From Rapidithrix thailandica (lineage in GTDB: Bacteria > Bacteroidota > Bacteroidia > Cytophagales > Flammeovirgaceae), in contig NZ_JBDKWZ010000004.1 of the NCBI RefSeq assembly GCF_039710355.1, positions 1 through 64,000 of the forward strand: 64,000 bases of DNA, in the 5' to 3' direction. The translations under genes were made by a program, and so were the position numbers. Under the pieces are notes generated by a model that did not search any database, had not been told where the DNA came from, and was given only the letters and a program-made list of their open reading frames with translations. Positions 47,979 to 57,119 of the stretch are shown piece after piece (position 1 is the stretch's first letter; every line of letters starts with the position of its first letter).

Positions 47979-49470
47979 TCAGTTTTTTGAAGAATACAAC
48001 GAGCAGGAAGTAAACCTGGAAGCCTATACGGTAGAGGAAGACAAGATGCAAAACCCGTTCAACAGCTCCTTCCCGGTGAATGTGTTTCCGGAGACGGTGC
48101 GGAACATCCTTTTGCACTATGTGGAGTACCGCAAGGAAATTCCGGATATGCTGGGCTCTGCCATCTTAGGGGCGGTTTCGGCAGCGGTAGGGAAGACCTA
48201 TAAGGCGAAGACGGACCGCTCCCCGGTGATCCTGGCTTTGTGGCAATGCCTGATCGATGAATCCGGACAAGGGAAATCTTCGGCGATGAATTTTGCCTAC
48301 AAGCCTATCCACAAGCGCAATATGCGGGCTTATAACGAGTATTTGAAGGAAAAGGAAAAGCTGGAGGAGGAACAGATGAAAAACAAGTTCGATATGCTTG
48401 CCGCGAGCAAAACGCGGGACAGTAACGAAATGGAGCAGCTGAAGAACGAAAACTTCGAACTGGAGAAGCGTTTGCAAAAACTCAAAAGGCGTACTTATAT
48501 CATTGACGATATTACCTTTGAAACCCTGGGCAAGGCGATGGATTCCAACGAGCGGGGGATCTGTCTGTTTACCGATGAGCTGGTGACCTGGTTTGCCGGC
48601 TTTGGCTCCTACAACAAGAACGGAGGGGCGAAGGAAGAGGCGGCCTGGTTAAAAATCTATGACGGGGCCCCGGTGAACATCGAGCGGCAAAACAAAAGCT
48701 ATTACAACCCCACGCCTTTTGTGCCCATCAAAGGGGCGATGGTGCCCAACTCCCTGCACGAGCTGGCCCGGGGGAACCGGAAGAACTCGGGCTTTATCTA
48801 CCGGATGTTGTTTTGCTTTCCCCCAGGAGATAGGCCCTTTGTTCCGGACCGGGAAAAGGAACCTTTACAACGGGAGTTTGTAGAGGCCTATGAAAACCTG
48901 ATCGAACGGCTGTATGCCTTGGAGTTCGACAAGGACGAAGAGGAAAATTTGGAAAGTCATGTGTTGGCTTTTGACAAGCGGGCAATGGAGATTTACTACG
49001 AATGGGACGACAAAAAGGTAGACTTTATCAACAGCTTGCGGGACCCGCAGAAAAGCTCCTTTTACAAATCGGTGCATAGCCGGATGAAGATGCACTATAT
49101 CCGTTTGGCAGGGGTGATGGAATGCCTGAGGGCGGCTTGTCACGAATCCAGCCTGGAGTATGTGACCTATCCGTCCTCTTATGCGGCGGCACAGCTCTGT
49201 GAGTACTACGAAGAGCAGATTTTGAAGGTGTTTAACTTTATCAATGCCTCTCCTTATAAAGACCAATCCGGACACTTCCGGGTGAACTGGCGGAAGGTAT
49301 TTGGCGGGAAAAACCAGCTGGAAGCCCGGGAAATCAAACAGACCTTAAAACGGGAGTACAAGATGAGCGAGCGATCGGCGGCCAATTACCTGACCAATGC
49401 CCGGAAAACGGGTGTCTTGCGCTACGGAGGCCGGATAGACCGTAAAAGCGTGTATATCTTAAACCAATAA
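47965..49470 (+). CDS. DUF3987-type replication ATPase/helicase-like protein (element 2)
   Basis: As 15618-17123, 501 aa from ATG 47965. Differences are few (PSFDQFF, EENLESH, INASPYK). Walker A-like DESGQGKSS kept. Confidence 0.72.
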   Translation: MPSFDQFFEEYNEQEVNLEAYTVEEDKMQNPFNSSFPVNVFPETVRNILLHYVEYRKEIPDMLGSAILGAVSAAVGKTYKAKTDRSPVILALWQCLIDESGQGKSSAMNFAYKPIHKRNMRAYNEYLKEKEKLEEEQMKNKFDMLAASKTRDSNEMEQLKNENFELEKRLQKLKRRTYIIDDITFETLGKAMDSNERGICLFTDELVTWFAGFGSYNKNGGAKEEAAWLKIYDGAPVNIERQNKSYYNPTPFVPIKGAMVPNSLHELARGNRKNSGFIYRMLFCFPPGDRPFVPDREKEPLQREFVEAYENLIERLYALEFDKDEEENLESHVLAFDKRAMEIYYEWDDKKVDFINSLRDPQKSSFYKSVHSRMKMHYIRLAGVMECLRAACHESSLEYVTYPSSYAAAQLCEYYEEQILKVFNFINASPYKDQSGHFRVNWRKVFGGKNQLEAREIKQTLKREYKMSERSAANYLTNARKTGVLRYGGRIDRKSVYILNQ

Positions 49471-49500
49471 GAATTTTCCTTTAAGTAGAGAAGAGCTTAC

Positions 49501-49534
49501 AAAAAGCCCTGGGAAGTCGTTTCCAGGGCTTTTT
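49501..49534 (+). terminator. Terminator of early operon, element 2
   Basis: AAAAAGCCCTGGGAA pairs with TTTCCAGGGCTTTTT, almost perfect, then T run. Confidence 0.85.
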
Positions 49535-49726
49535 GCTGTTTTAGTCTCCAGGCTTTATTTCTACATAAAGAAGCTTTAGAGGTCTGTAGAATTATCTATT
49601 ATATATATATAAAGTACTACTAAGAGAATAGAAAGGGGTTAAAACGTAGTAAAGTACAAAAAAGGGGGCTGTGATTTTTCTATAGGCTCCCTTTTCTTCC
49701 TATTCACTCTTAACTTTTATAAAAAT

Positions 49727-50015
49727 ACTACTTGCATTTTTGCATTTTTGCACACTTTCTTACAACTGGTTTTAAATCAACAAGATACAAGTGGGAAGTG
49801 TGCAGTTAGCGATTTGCATTTTGCACACTTGTCCGGCAAGTATGCAAAATCAGTTTGCATACTACAAACTCGCTAAGTTGTTGATAATCAATACTAAACA
49901 AAACGTAGTATGCAAGGGCTTTGCATTCTGCTTGCATACTACAAGATATTGAAATACAATGTTTTATAGTAGTTGTATTCGCGAAGTGTGCAAAGTATGC
50001 AAAAATGCAAGTAGT
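49727..50015. repeat. 289-bp nested inverted-repeat region, candidate replication origin (element 2)
   Basis: Same length and arrangement as 17372-17660. The outer arms (about 49727-49757 and 49982-50015) and the GTATGCAAA/TTTGCATAC hairpin are kept; the central palindrome shortens to TTGATAATCAA and CTTGCCCGGCAAG becomes CTTGTCCGGCAAG. Confidence 0.6.
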
Positions 50016-50334
50016 GTTTGGGGGGAGTAGGGTTTTGAGGGGGTGGGAGGATGTTTGGGGGAAACGACAGAGAGTAGGAAGGTTCTTGGAAATGTATTGT
50101 TTTAGTTTTGGTCGATATTATACTTAGAATTTGTTAAAGCATTGTTTTAACGCTATTTAACAGGTTCCTTTTGTAAAGTTTTTTCAATGAACATAAATGA
50201 TAATTGTTTTAAATTAGTAATTAATTATAGTATTTTTGGGTATTTTGGTAAGTGGGAGAAAAGTAGAAAAATGTGATTTTTTATTGATATTGTGAATATA
50301 TTAAGTAAAACTAATCAGATAACTTAACTTTATT
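50016..50334. other. Left edge of the defence-cargo slot, element 2
   Basis: About 320 bp, no gene. Similarity to element 1 fades near 50100; the rest is AT-rich leader of the cargo genes with no clear promoter. Confidence 0.4.
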
Positions 50335-51123
50335 ATGTGTGCTATAGATATAATCAATTATTGGCGAAACCTTGATATTAACAATGACAACTATTTACAT
50401 AATGATGACATTGATATATTACAAAATGTAGATCAAGTAAATCTTAATTTTCAGCAGTATGTAGAAAATCCAAACAACTTGTTTGGAAATAATTTCCAAT
50501 TACATACTGGTCTAATGCCAGTTCCTTATACTGGGAACTTAAGAGACGCAAGGATATATTTATTGATGGTGAATCCAGGCTTTCATCATAATGATTACTA
50601 TTCAGAAAATAGTGTAATAGAATATAGAACTGCATTAGCCCGTAATCTTAGACAGGAGAACTTAGATGAAAATTTTCCTTTTCTCTATCTGAATCCACAA
50701 TTTTGTCATACAAGTGGTGGCGAATATTGGCTTAAAAAATTTAATAGTTTAATTGAGGGTCTTAAAGACCGTCTTGGTAATAATTATTCATACGATAATA
50801 TATTAAGTTTAATCTCAAGAAACATTTGTATACTTGAGTTATTCCCTTATCATTCAATAAACTTTAAATTATCTCAAAGAGTTATAAATAATTGTCCAAG
50901 TGTCAAACGAATTAGACAATTTGTGGATAGTATTATTAACAATAATGAGAGAGATATTTTAATTGCATGCTTAAGGCAACCAAATAATTGGGGAATAAAT
51001 GAAAATAACAATGACCATTTATATATTTTACCTCCTCATCAAAGGCAAAGTGCTTCTTTAAAAACAAGTGGAACATTGGGAAGTATGATTCTCAATAGAC
51101 TTATTGAGATAAGTGTTAAATAA
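50335..51123 (+). CDS. UDG-like fold protein of unknown function, 262 aa
   Basis: A very AT-rich, asparagine-rich gene in the cargo slot. ARIYLLMVNPGFHHNDYY near residues 80-97 resembles the LLLGLNPGxxxD loop of uracil-DNA glycosylase-superfamily proteins, and HLYILPPHQRQSA near 235 could be the second conserved loop. Catalysis is not certain. It precedes the Type ISP enzyme by about 280 bp in the same direction. A nucleic-acid-modification sensor or defence accessory is possible. Confidence 0.42.
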   Translation: MCAIDIINYWRNLDINNDNYLHNDDIDILQNVDQVNLNFQQYVENPNNLFGNNFQLHTGLMPVPYTGNLRDARIYLLMVNPGFHHNDYYSENSVIEYRTALARNLRQENLDENFPFLYLNPQFCHTSGGEYWLKKFNSLIEGLKDRLGNNYSYDNILSLISRNICILELFPYHSINFKLSQRVINNCPSVKRIRQFVDSIINNNERDILIACLRQPNNWGINENNNDHLYILPPHQRQSASLKTSGTLGSMILNRLIEISVK

Positions 51124-51401
51124 TAGTGTTTATTATAGACATTTCTCCTTTTAAATCTGGTGGTACAAATAAATTTGTGATCGTATCTATTTCACACCAC
51201 TTTTTGCAATTGAAAATGATATAGAAATAATTTAATTACTATCTTGGCGGCTTGAATTTATACAGAGGTAAACTCAATAAAGGAAACTTTTGAAAAGAGA
51301 TATATTGAGCAAAATAGAACAAGGGCTAAAAAATTGATTATCCATATTTTTAGTGCCTTGAAGTGGTTTTTGCTTAAACTAAATAATTGAATATCAAAAA
51401 A
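51124..51401. other. Spacer between UDG-like and Type ISP genes
   Basis: About 278 bp, AT-rich, stops in all frames. Probably holds the promoter of the Type ISP gene; no clear element found. Confidence 0.4.
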
Positions 51402-54400
51402 ATGAGCTTTCAGAAAATATTAGATAAATACAGAAAAATTGCCTTTTCTGAGCGTGATAAAGGAGAACGCTTTGAACGATTAATACAAGCCTATTTAAAA
51501 ACCGATCCTAAATATGCTACCCTGTTTAAGAATATTTGGCTTTGGAATGAATTTCCTGGAAAAATAGATTTTGGAGGGAATGATACCGGAATAGATTTAG
51601 TTGCATTAACTCACGATGGTGATTACTGGGCCATTCAATGTAAATGTTTTCAAGAAAACTCTACAATAGATAAGCCGGCCGTTGACAGTTTCCTTTCAAC
51701 TTCGAGCCGTGAATTTAAAAATGAGCAAATGCAAACCACCCGCTTTGCTCATCGCCTTTGGATTTCTACCACTAACAAATGGGGAAGCAATGCTACGGAG
51801 GCCATTCGCAACCAAAACCCACCTGTCACAAGGATCAATTTGTTTGATTTATTAGAAGCCCCTGTTGATTGGTATAAACTAGAAGAAGGCATACACGGCG
51901 TTGCAGCCAGAACGCCTAAAAAGAGCCTTAGAACCCACCAAAAAGAAGCATTAGAGAAAACTAATGAACATTTTAAATCCTCAGATAGAGGTAAACTTAT
52001 TATGGCGTGTGGAACGGGAAAGACATTTACGGCTCTGCGAATTGCTGAAAATGAAACCGATGGCAAAGGCTTAATTCTATTTCTTGTGCCTTCCATTGCT
52101 TTACTTGGACAGACATTGAGAGAGTGGAGCTCTGACGCCAATGAACCAATTAATGCTATTTGTATTTGTTCTGATCCTGATATTACCAAAAAAAGAAGTA
52201 AAAAAGAGGACTCCGATTCATTTAGTGTCATTGATTTGACTTTACCTGCATCGACTGATACAGATAATATCTTGCATCAATTTGAACAAATCAAAGAAAA
52301 GGGTGAGCCAGGAATGACAGTAGTGTTCTCTACCTACCAATCCGTTGACGTTATTGCAAGGGCACAAAAAGAATTACTAAAAAAAGGATTTAAAGAATTT
52401 GACCTGATTGTGTGCGATGAAGCGCACCGAACTACAGGCGTTTCATTAGCCGGCCAAGATGAATCCGCTTTTACCAAAGTACATGATGCGGATTTCCTCA
52501 AAGCGAAAAAACGCCTGTACATGACCGCCACACCACGCCTTTACAACGATGATACTAAAAGTAAGGCGGCACAGGCAGAAGCTGTTTTGTGTTCAATGGA
52601 TGACCCGGCTTTGTACGGAGAAGAAATTTATCGAATTGGTTTTGGAGAAGCCGTTGAACGCGATTTACTTACAGATTACAAAGTGCTTATTCTCACACTC
52701 AATGATAAGGATGTGCCTCCAGCTGTACAACGTATGATTGCAGACGGTGAATTCGAAATCAACACAGATGATGTATCAAAAATCATCGGAACTGTTAATG
52801 CATTATCTAAGCAGTTTTTAGGGGATGAAGGTGCAACAAAAGAATCTGATCCTAATCCAATGAGAAGAGCTGTAGCTTTTTGTGCAAATATCAGTACCTC
52901 ACAAAAAATAACAGCCACTTATAACACTGCCACTGATACTTACTTGAACGAATTGCCAATTGAGAAAAGGGAACAAATGGTTACGGTTTCATCAAAACAT
53001 ATGGATGGGACTATGGCCGCTCCTGAACGTGACCAAATGTTAGCTTGGCTTAAAGAAGAAACAGAAGATAACGAATGCCGCATTATTACCAATGTACGTG
53101 TATTAAGTGAAGGGGTTGACGTTCCTTCCTTAGATTCGGTATTGTTCCTTTCTGCCCGTAACTCGCAAGTAGATGTAGTCCAGTCTGTGGGGCGTGTAAT
53201 GCGCAAGTCGCCCGGTAAAAAATACGGTTATATCATCATTCCCGTGGTGGTTCCGGCTGATGTGGAAGCCGACAAAGCCCTTGATGATAACGAACGTTAC
53301 AAAGTGGTTTGGACGGTATTGAATGCCTTGCGTGCACATGACGACCGTTTCAATGCTACCGTCAACAAAATTGAACTCAATAAGAAAAAGCCCAACAATA
53401 TTTTAGTGGGACGGCCGGAATATTCTTTTGACGGAGACGGTAATCCTTCTTTGGTCAATCAAGATTCGGCAGCTTACGAAACTAACAAAGATATTAGTCG
53501 CCAGATGGCTTTACAATTCGAGCAATTGCAATCCGTGGTTTTTGCCCGTATGGTGAAAAAAGTAGGCGACCGGAGGTATTGGGAACAATGGGCAAAGGAT
53601 GTGGCGCAAATTGCCGACCGCCAGATAGAACGTATCAAACACCTGATTGAAACCAAAACCGACCAACGTAAGGCGTTTGATAATTTCTTAGCCGGGTTGC
53701 AGAAAAACATCAATCCGAGCATTTCAAAATCACAAGCCATTGATATGTTGGCCCAGCATATTATCACTAAACCGATTTTTGAAGCCCTGTTTGAAGGTTA
53801 TTCCTTTGTAAAAAACAATGCCGTTTCCACAGCTATGCAAAGCATGTTGGAAGCTTTGGAAGGCGAATCGGTAGCCGAAGAATCAGAAACCCTTCAAAAG
53901 TTCTATGAATCGGTTCGCAAACGTGCAGAAGGTATTGACAATGCAGAAGGAAAGCAGCGTATCATCATTGAATTGTACGACAAGTTCTTCAAAACCGCTT
54001 TCCCGAAAATGGTGGAGCAATTGGGCATTGTTTATACGCCCGTAGAAGTGGTGGATTTTATCATTCATTCGGTGAATGATGTTTTGCAAAAAGAGTTTGA
54101 CCGCAGTATTTCAGATGAAAATATTCATGTACTCGATCCTTTTACAGGAACGGGAACGTTTATCACCCGGTTGCTGCAAAGTGGTCTGATTCAGTCCAAA
54201 GATTTGGAACGCAAATATCACAATGAATTGCACGCCAATGAGATCGTATTGTTGGCCTATTACATAGCAGCCGTAAACATTGAAAATGCTTTTCATGACC
54301 AGTTAGGAGAAGATTCGGAATACGAACCGTTCGAAGGCATTGTATTAACCGACACCTTCCAATTAGGCGAAACAGACGACAGCCAAAAGCTATTTTCCGA

Positions 54401-56255
54401 AATGTTTCCGCAAAACTCTGCACGAGTAGAACGCCAAAAGAAAGCGCCTTTACGGGTAATTATGGGAAATCCCCCTTATTCAGTAGGTCAAAGGTCTGCT
54501 AACGATAATGCGCAGAATCAGAAGTATACCAAATTAGATGGTGATATTGCCAAAACATACGCCAAGCTGTCTTCCGCAGGATTGAAAACCTCACTTTACG
54601 ATTCCTACATTAAGGCCTTTCGATGGAGCACCGACCGATTAGACCCTAAAAATGGCGGCATTATAGCATTTGTGAGCAATGGAGCTTGGTTAGATGGAAA
54701 CAGCACAGACGGATTTAGAAAAGCCATTGAAAAAGAATTTTCCAGTATTTGGGTATTTAATCTCCGAGGGAATCAGCGTACGAGTGGTGAGCTAAGCCGA
54801 AAAGAAGGAGGAAAGATTTTTGGTTCGGGTTCCCGTACGCCCATATCCATCACCCTTTTGGTAAAAAATCCGAAAACTAAAACGAGGAAAGCTACCATTC
54901 ATTACCACGATATTGGCGATTACCTAAGTCGTGAAGAAAAGTTGGCGATTGTGAGCAAATTCAAATCAGCTGCTAGTGGTGAAATGAAATGGAAAACTTT
55001 GAAACCTAACGAACATGGCGATTGGCTCAATCAACGAAATGATCTGTTTGAAACCTTCCTACCACTAATAGGGGACTCCAAAAGTGACAATTCTATTTTT
55101 GATTTTATATCGTGGGGTGTCAAGACAAATCGTGATGCTTGGACATATAACTCATCTAAGGAAAAGTTAAGTTCACTGCTTAAAGAAACAATTACTTTTT
55201 ACAATGAACAACGAAAAAGCTATCATGAGCAAACTAAGAAGAAAAAAATTAGGGTTGATAATTTCATCATAACTGATCCAAAGAAAATCAGTTGGTCTGC
55301 TGATTTAAAGAAAGATATTGAAAGAAATAGAGATCACTCCTTCAATGAAACTTCGTTAAAGCAAGCATTGTACAGACCATACTTTAAACAATACTTATTT
55401 TTTGATGATTCCCTTGTTGAAAGGCCAGGGCAAAATCGTAAATTATTTCCGGCTTCATCCAATACCAATAAATTGATATGTGTAACAGGAAAAGGAGCAA
55501 GTAAGGATTTTTCTGCTTTAATGACTGATGCTATTCCAAACCTTGATACTTTAGAAAAAGGTCAATCTTTACCTCTTTACTATTACGAAGAACGGGAAAA
55601 GAACAGCCCCAGCCTGTTTGATGCCGCAGGAGACAGCGAATATATCCGTAGGGATGGTGTTTCGGACTTCATTTTCGAACGGACAAAAAAGGTCTATGGG
55701 AAGAATGTGAGCAAGGAAGATATTTTCTACTATGTCTATGGCATATTGCACAGCCCCGATTATCGCACAACTTTTGCCAATGATCTAAAGAAAATGCTGC
55801 CCCGCATTCCGTTAGTGGAAGACGTTCGGGATTTTTGGAAGTTCAGCAAAGCAGGACGTCAACTAGCAGAATTGCATATCAATTACGAAGAAATACTACC
55901 TTATGATGGTGTAGAAGTAAGTGGAACGGATTCCGGTTTCTACCGGGTGGAAAAAATGCGTTTCCCCAAGAAAGGTCAAAAGGACACCATCATATACAAC
56001 AGCAAAATAGTCGTTTCTAACATCCCGGAGAAAGCTTATGAATATGTGGTCAATGGCAAATCTGCCATTGAATGGATTATGGAACGCTACCAGGTAAAAA
56101 CCGATAAGAAAAGTGGCATCAAAAACGATCCCAATGATTGGGCGGAAGAAGTAGATAACCCAAGATATATCTTGGATTTGTTGTTAAGCATTATCAATGT
56201 GAGCGTACAGACAGTAGATTTAGTTAATGACTTACCTAAGTTAAAATTTAATTAG
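51402..56255 (+). CDS. Type ISP-like single-chain restriction-modification enzyme, 1617 aa
   Basis: Domains in order: an Mrr-like nuclease with ERLIQAYLKTD and GIDLVALTHDGDYWAIQCKC (residues 20-95); a superfamily 2 helicase with Walker A ACGTGKTFTAL at about 201, DEAH in CDEAHRTTG at about 337 and QSVGRVMRKSPG; an N6-adenine methyltransferase with DPFTGTGTF at about 911 and NPPYS at about 1022; and a C-terminal target-recognition region. Size and order match LlaGI/LlaBIII-type enzymes, which translocate along DNA and cut between head-on sites. ATG 51402 chosen over the TTG at 51387. It needs no partner gene. Confidence 0.9.
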   Translation: MSFQKILDKYRKIAFSERDKGERFERLIQAYLKTDPKYATLFKNIWLWNEFPGKIDFGGNDTGIDLVALTHDGDYWAIQCKCFQENSTIDKPAVDSFLSTSSREFKNEQMQTTRFAHRLWISTTNKWGSNATEAIRNQNPPVTRINLFDLLEAPVDWYKLEEGIHGVAARTPKKSLRTHQKEALEKTNEHFKSSDRGKLIMACGTGKTFTALRIAENETDGKGLILFLVPSIALLGQTLREWSSDANEPINAICICSDPDITKKRSKKEDSDSFSVIDLTLPASTDTDNILHQFEQIKEKGEPGMTVVFSTYQSVDVIARAQKELLKKGFKEFDLIVCDEAHRTTGVSLAGQDESAFTKVHDADFLKAKKRLYMTATPRLYNDDTKSKAAQAEAVLCSMDDPALYGEEIYRIGFGEAVERDLLTDYKVLILTLNDKDVPPAVQRMIADGEFEINTDDVSKIIGTVNALSKQFLGDEGATKESDPNPMRRAVAFCANISTSQKITATYNTATDTYLNELPIEKREQMVTVSSKHMDGTMAAPERDQMLAWLKEETEDNECRIITNVRVLSEGVDVPSLDSVLFLSARNSQVDVVQSVGRVMRKSPGKKYGYIIIPVVVPADVEADKALDDNERYKVVWTVLNALRAHDDRFNATVNKIELNKKKPNNILVGRPEYSFDGDGNPSLVNQDSAAYETNKDISRQMALQFEQLQSVVFARMVKKVGDRRYWEQWAKDVAQIADRQIERIKHLIETKTDQRKAFDNFLAGLQKNINPSISKSQAIDMLAQHIITKPIFEALFEGYSFVKNNAVSTAMQSMLEALEGESVAEESETLQKFYESVRKRAEGIDNAEGKQRIIIELYDKFFKTAFPKMVEQLGIVYTPVEVVDFIIHSVNDVLQKEFDRSISDENIHVLDPFTGTGTFITRLLQSGLIQSKDLERKYHNELHANEIVLLAYYIAAVNIENAFHDQLGEDSEYEPFEGIVLTDTFQLGETDDSQKLFSEMFPQNSARVERQKKAPLRVIMGNPPYSVGQRSANDNAQNQKYTKLDGDIAKTYAKLSSAGLKTSLYDSYIKAFRWSTDRLDPKNGGIIAFVSNGAWLDGNSTDGFRKAIEKEFSSIWVFNLRGNQRTSGELSRKEGGKIFGSGSRTPISITLLVKNPKTKTRKATIHYHDIGDYLSREEKLAIVSKFKSAASGEMKWKTLKPNEHGDWLNQRNDLFETFLPLIGDSKSDNSIFDFISWGVKTNRDAWTYNSSKEKLSSLLKETITFYNEQRKSYHEQTKKKKIRVDNFIITDPKKISWSADLKKDIERNRDHSFNETSLKQALYRPYFKQYLFFDDSLVERPGQNRKLFPASSNTNKLICVTGKGASKDFSALMTDAIPNLDTLEKGQSLPLYYYEEREKNSPSLFDAAGDSEYIRRDGVSDFIFERTKKVYGKNVSKEDIFYYVYGILHSPDYRTTFANDLKKMLPRIPLVEDVRDFWKFSKAGRQLAELHINYEEILPYDGVEVSGTDSGFYRVEKMRFPKKGQKDTIIYNSKIVVSNIPEKAYEYVVNGKSAIEWIMERYQVKTDKKSGIKNDPNDWAEEVDNPRYILDLLLSIINVSVQTVDLVNDLPKLKFN

Positions 56256-56291
56256 CGCAAGATATTTCCTTTAAATCTATTTAACTACAGC

Positions 56292-56328
56292 AAACCCCAG
56301 CTCTCAACAGCTGGGGTTTGTTGTTTTT
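56292..56328. terminator. Terminator between cargo and 54-aa HTH gene, element 2
   Basis: Perfect AAACCCCAGCT / AGCTGGGGTTT stem with 6-nt loop and T-rich tail. Confidence 0.85.
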
Positions 56329-56332
56329 ATGC

Positions 56333-56497
56333 CTATTCCCAACCGTCCGGCTCCCCGTAGTGTTCTACAAACTGTTTCATCTCTTTGGGGCTGATCCGCC
56401 TGGGGTTATCAATGCCAATCGCCTTTAAATACCTTCGGATGGTGGAATAGCTGACCCCGTACATATCGGCCATTTCTTTTCTAGTGATCATGCTCAT
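56333..56497 (-). CDS. 54-aa helix-turn-helix protein, late-operon regulator or excisionase (element 2)
   Basis: Same protein as 23097-23261, ending in TAG instead of TAA; core ITRKEMADMYGVSYSTIRRY identical. Divergent from the late operon of element 2. Confidence 0.72.
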   Translation of the reverse strand: MSMITRKEMADMYGVSYSTIRRYLKAIGIDNPRRISPKEMKQFVEHYGEPDGWE

Positions 56498-56558
56498 TTT
56501 TTACAGGATTTTTTGGTTTTTTAATCGGTGTAAAGATAGCTAAAAATACACATTTTTC

Positions 56559-56588
56559 ATTGAAAATCAGCGGGTTTGGCTAGGTTTG
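56559..56588 (+). promoter_or_regulatory. Late-operon promoter, element 2
   Basis: ATTG (56559-56562), 18-bp spacer with TGAAAATCAGCGGGTT, and TAGGTTTG (56581-56588). Same layout as 23324-23353 with two changed bases in the operator-like part. Confidence 0.65.
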
Positions 56589-56640
56589 TTCAATGAAAAA
56601 TCCACCCTTCTTATACTTGCCTTATCCAATTCGAAATCGT

Positions 56641-57117
56641 ATGAATGTATTCTTAATCACCGGGGGGATTTTGCTGGCGGGCCTGGTGGCCGGCGATGCC
56701 CTGAAGACCAAATACACGGCCGGAAAGATCGACATCGGCTTTGCCGGGATCGACTGGCCGCGGATCAGTAAGGGCAAGGTGTACTTTGAGCCGGCCTTTC
56801 GGTTTTCCAATTACTCCACCCACAGCTTACAGTTAAGCCATCTGGTCATTTCCTTATACGTCAAAGACGGGCAGGGGGTATGGAAACTGATCGTGAAGTC
56901 GCCCCCTGCGGGGTCTACCTACCGGATCTTGCCCCGGGATAGCAGCGTAGAGCGCTTTCCGTTACAGGCCTCCTTGCTCTCTTTAGGGCTGAACTTCTTT
57001 GCCTTTTTGTCCTCTATGGAGATCAAGGTGGATGTTCAGGGCGAGGCCAACGGCTATCCCTTCTCGGAGAGCTTTACCAAGCAGTTGGGCAAAACGCAAA
57101 CCGTCAACGGGATTTAG
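56641..57117 (+). CDS. Membrane-anchored protein, first gene of late operon (element 2)
   Basis: 158 aa, identical to the 23406 product. The upstream codons (from 56593) differ in several amino acids, which supports ATG 56641. Confidence 0.55.
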   Translation: MNVFLITGGILLAGLVAGDALKTKYTAGKIDIGFAGIDWPRISKGKVYFEPAFRFSNYSTHSLQLSHLVISLYVKDGQGVWKLIVKSPPAGSTYRILPRDSSVERFPLQASLLSLGLNFFAFLSSMEIKVDVQGEANGYPFSESFTKQLGKTQTVNGI

Positions 57118-57119
57118 GG

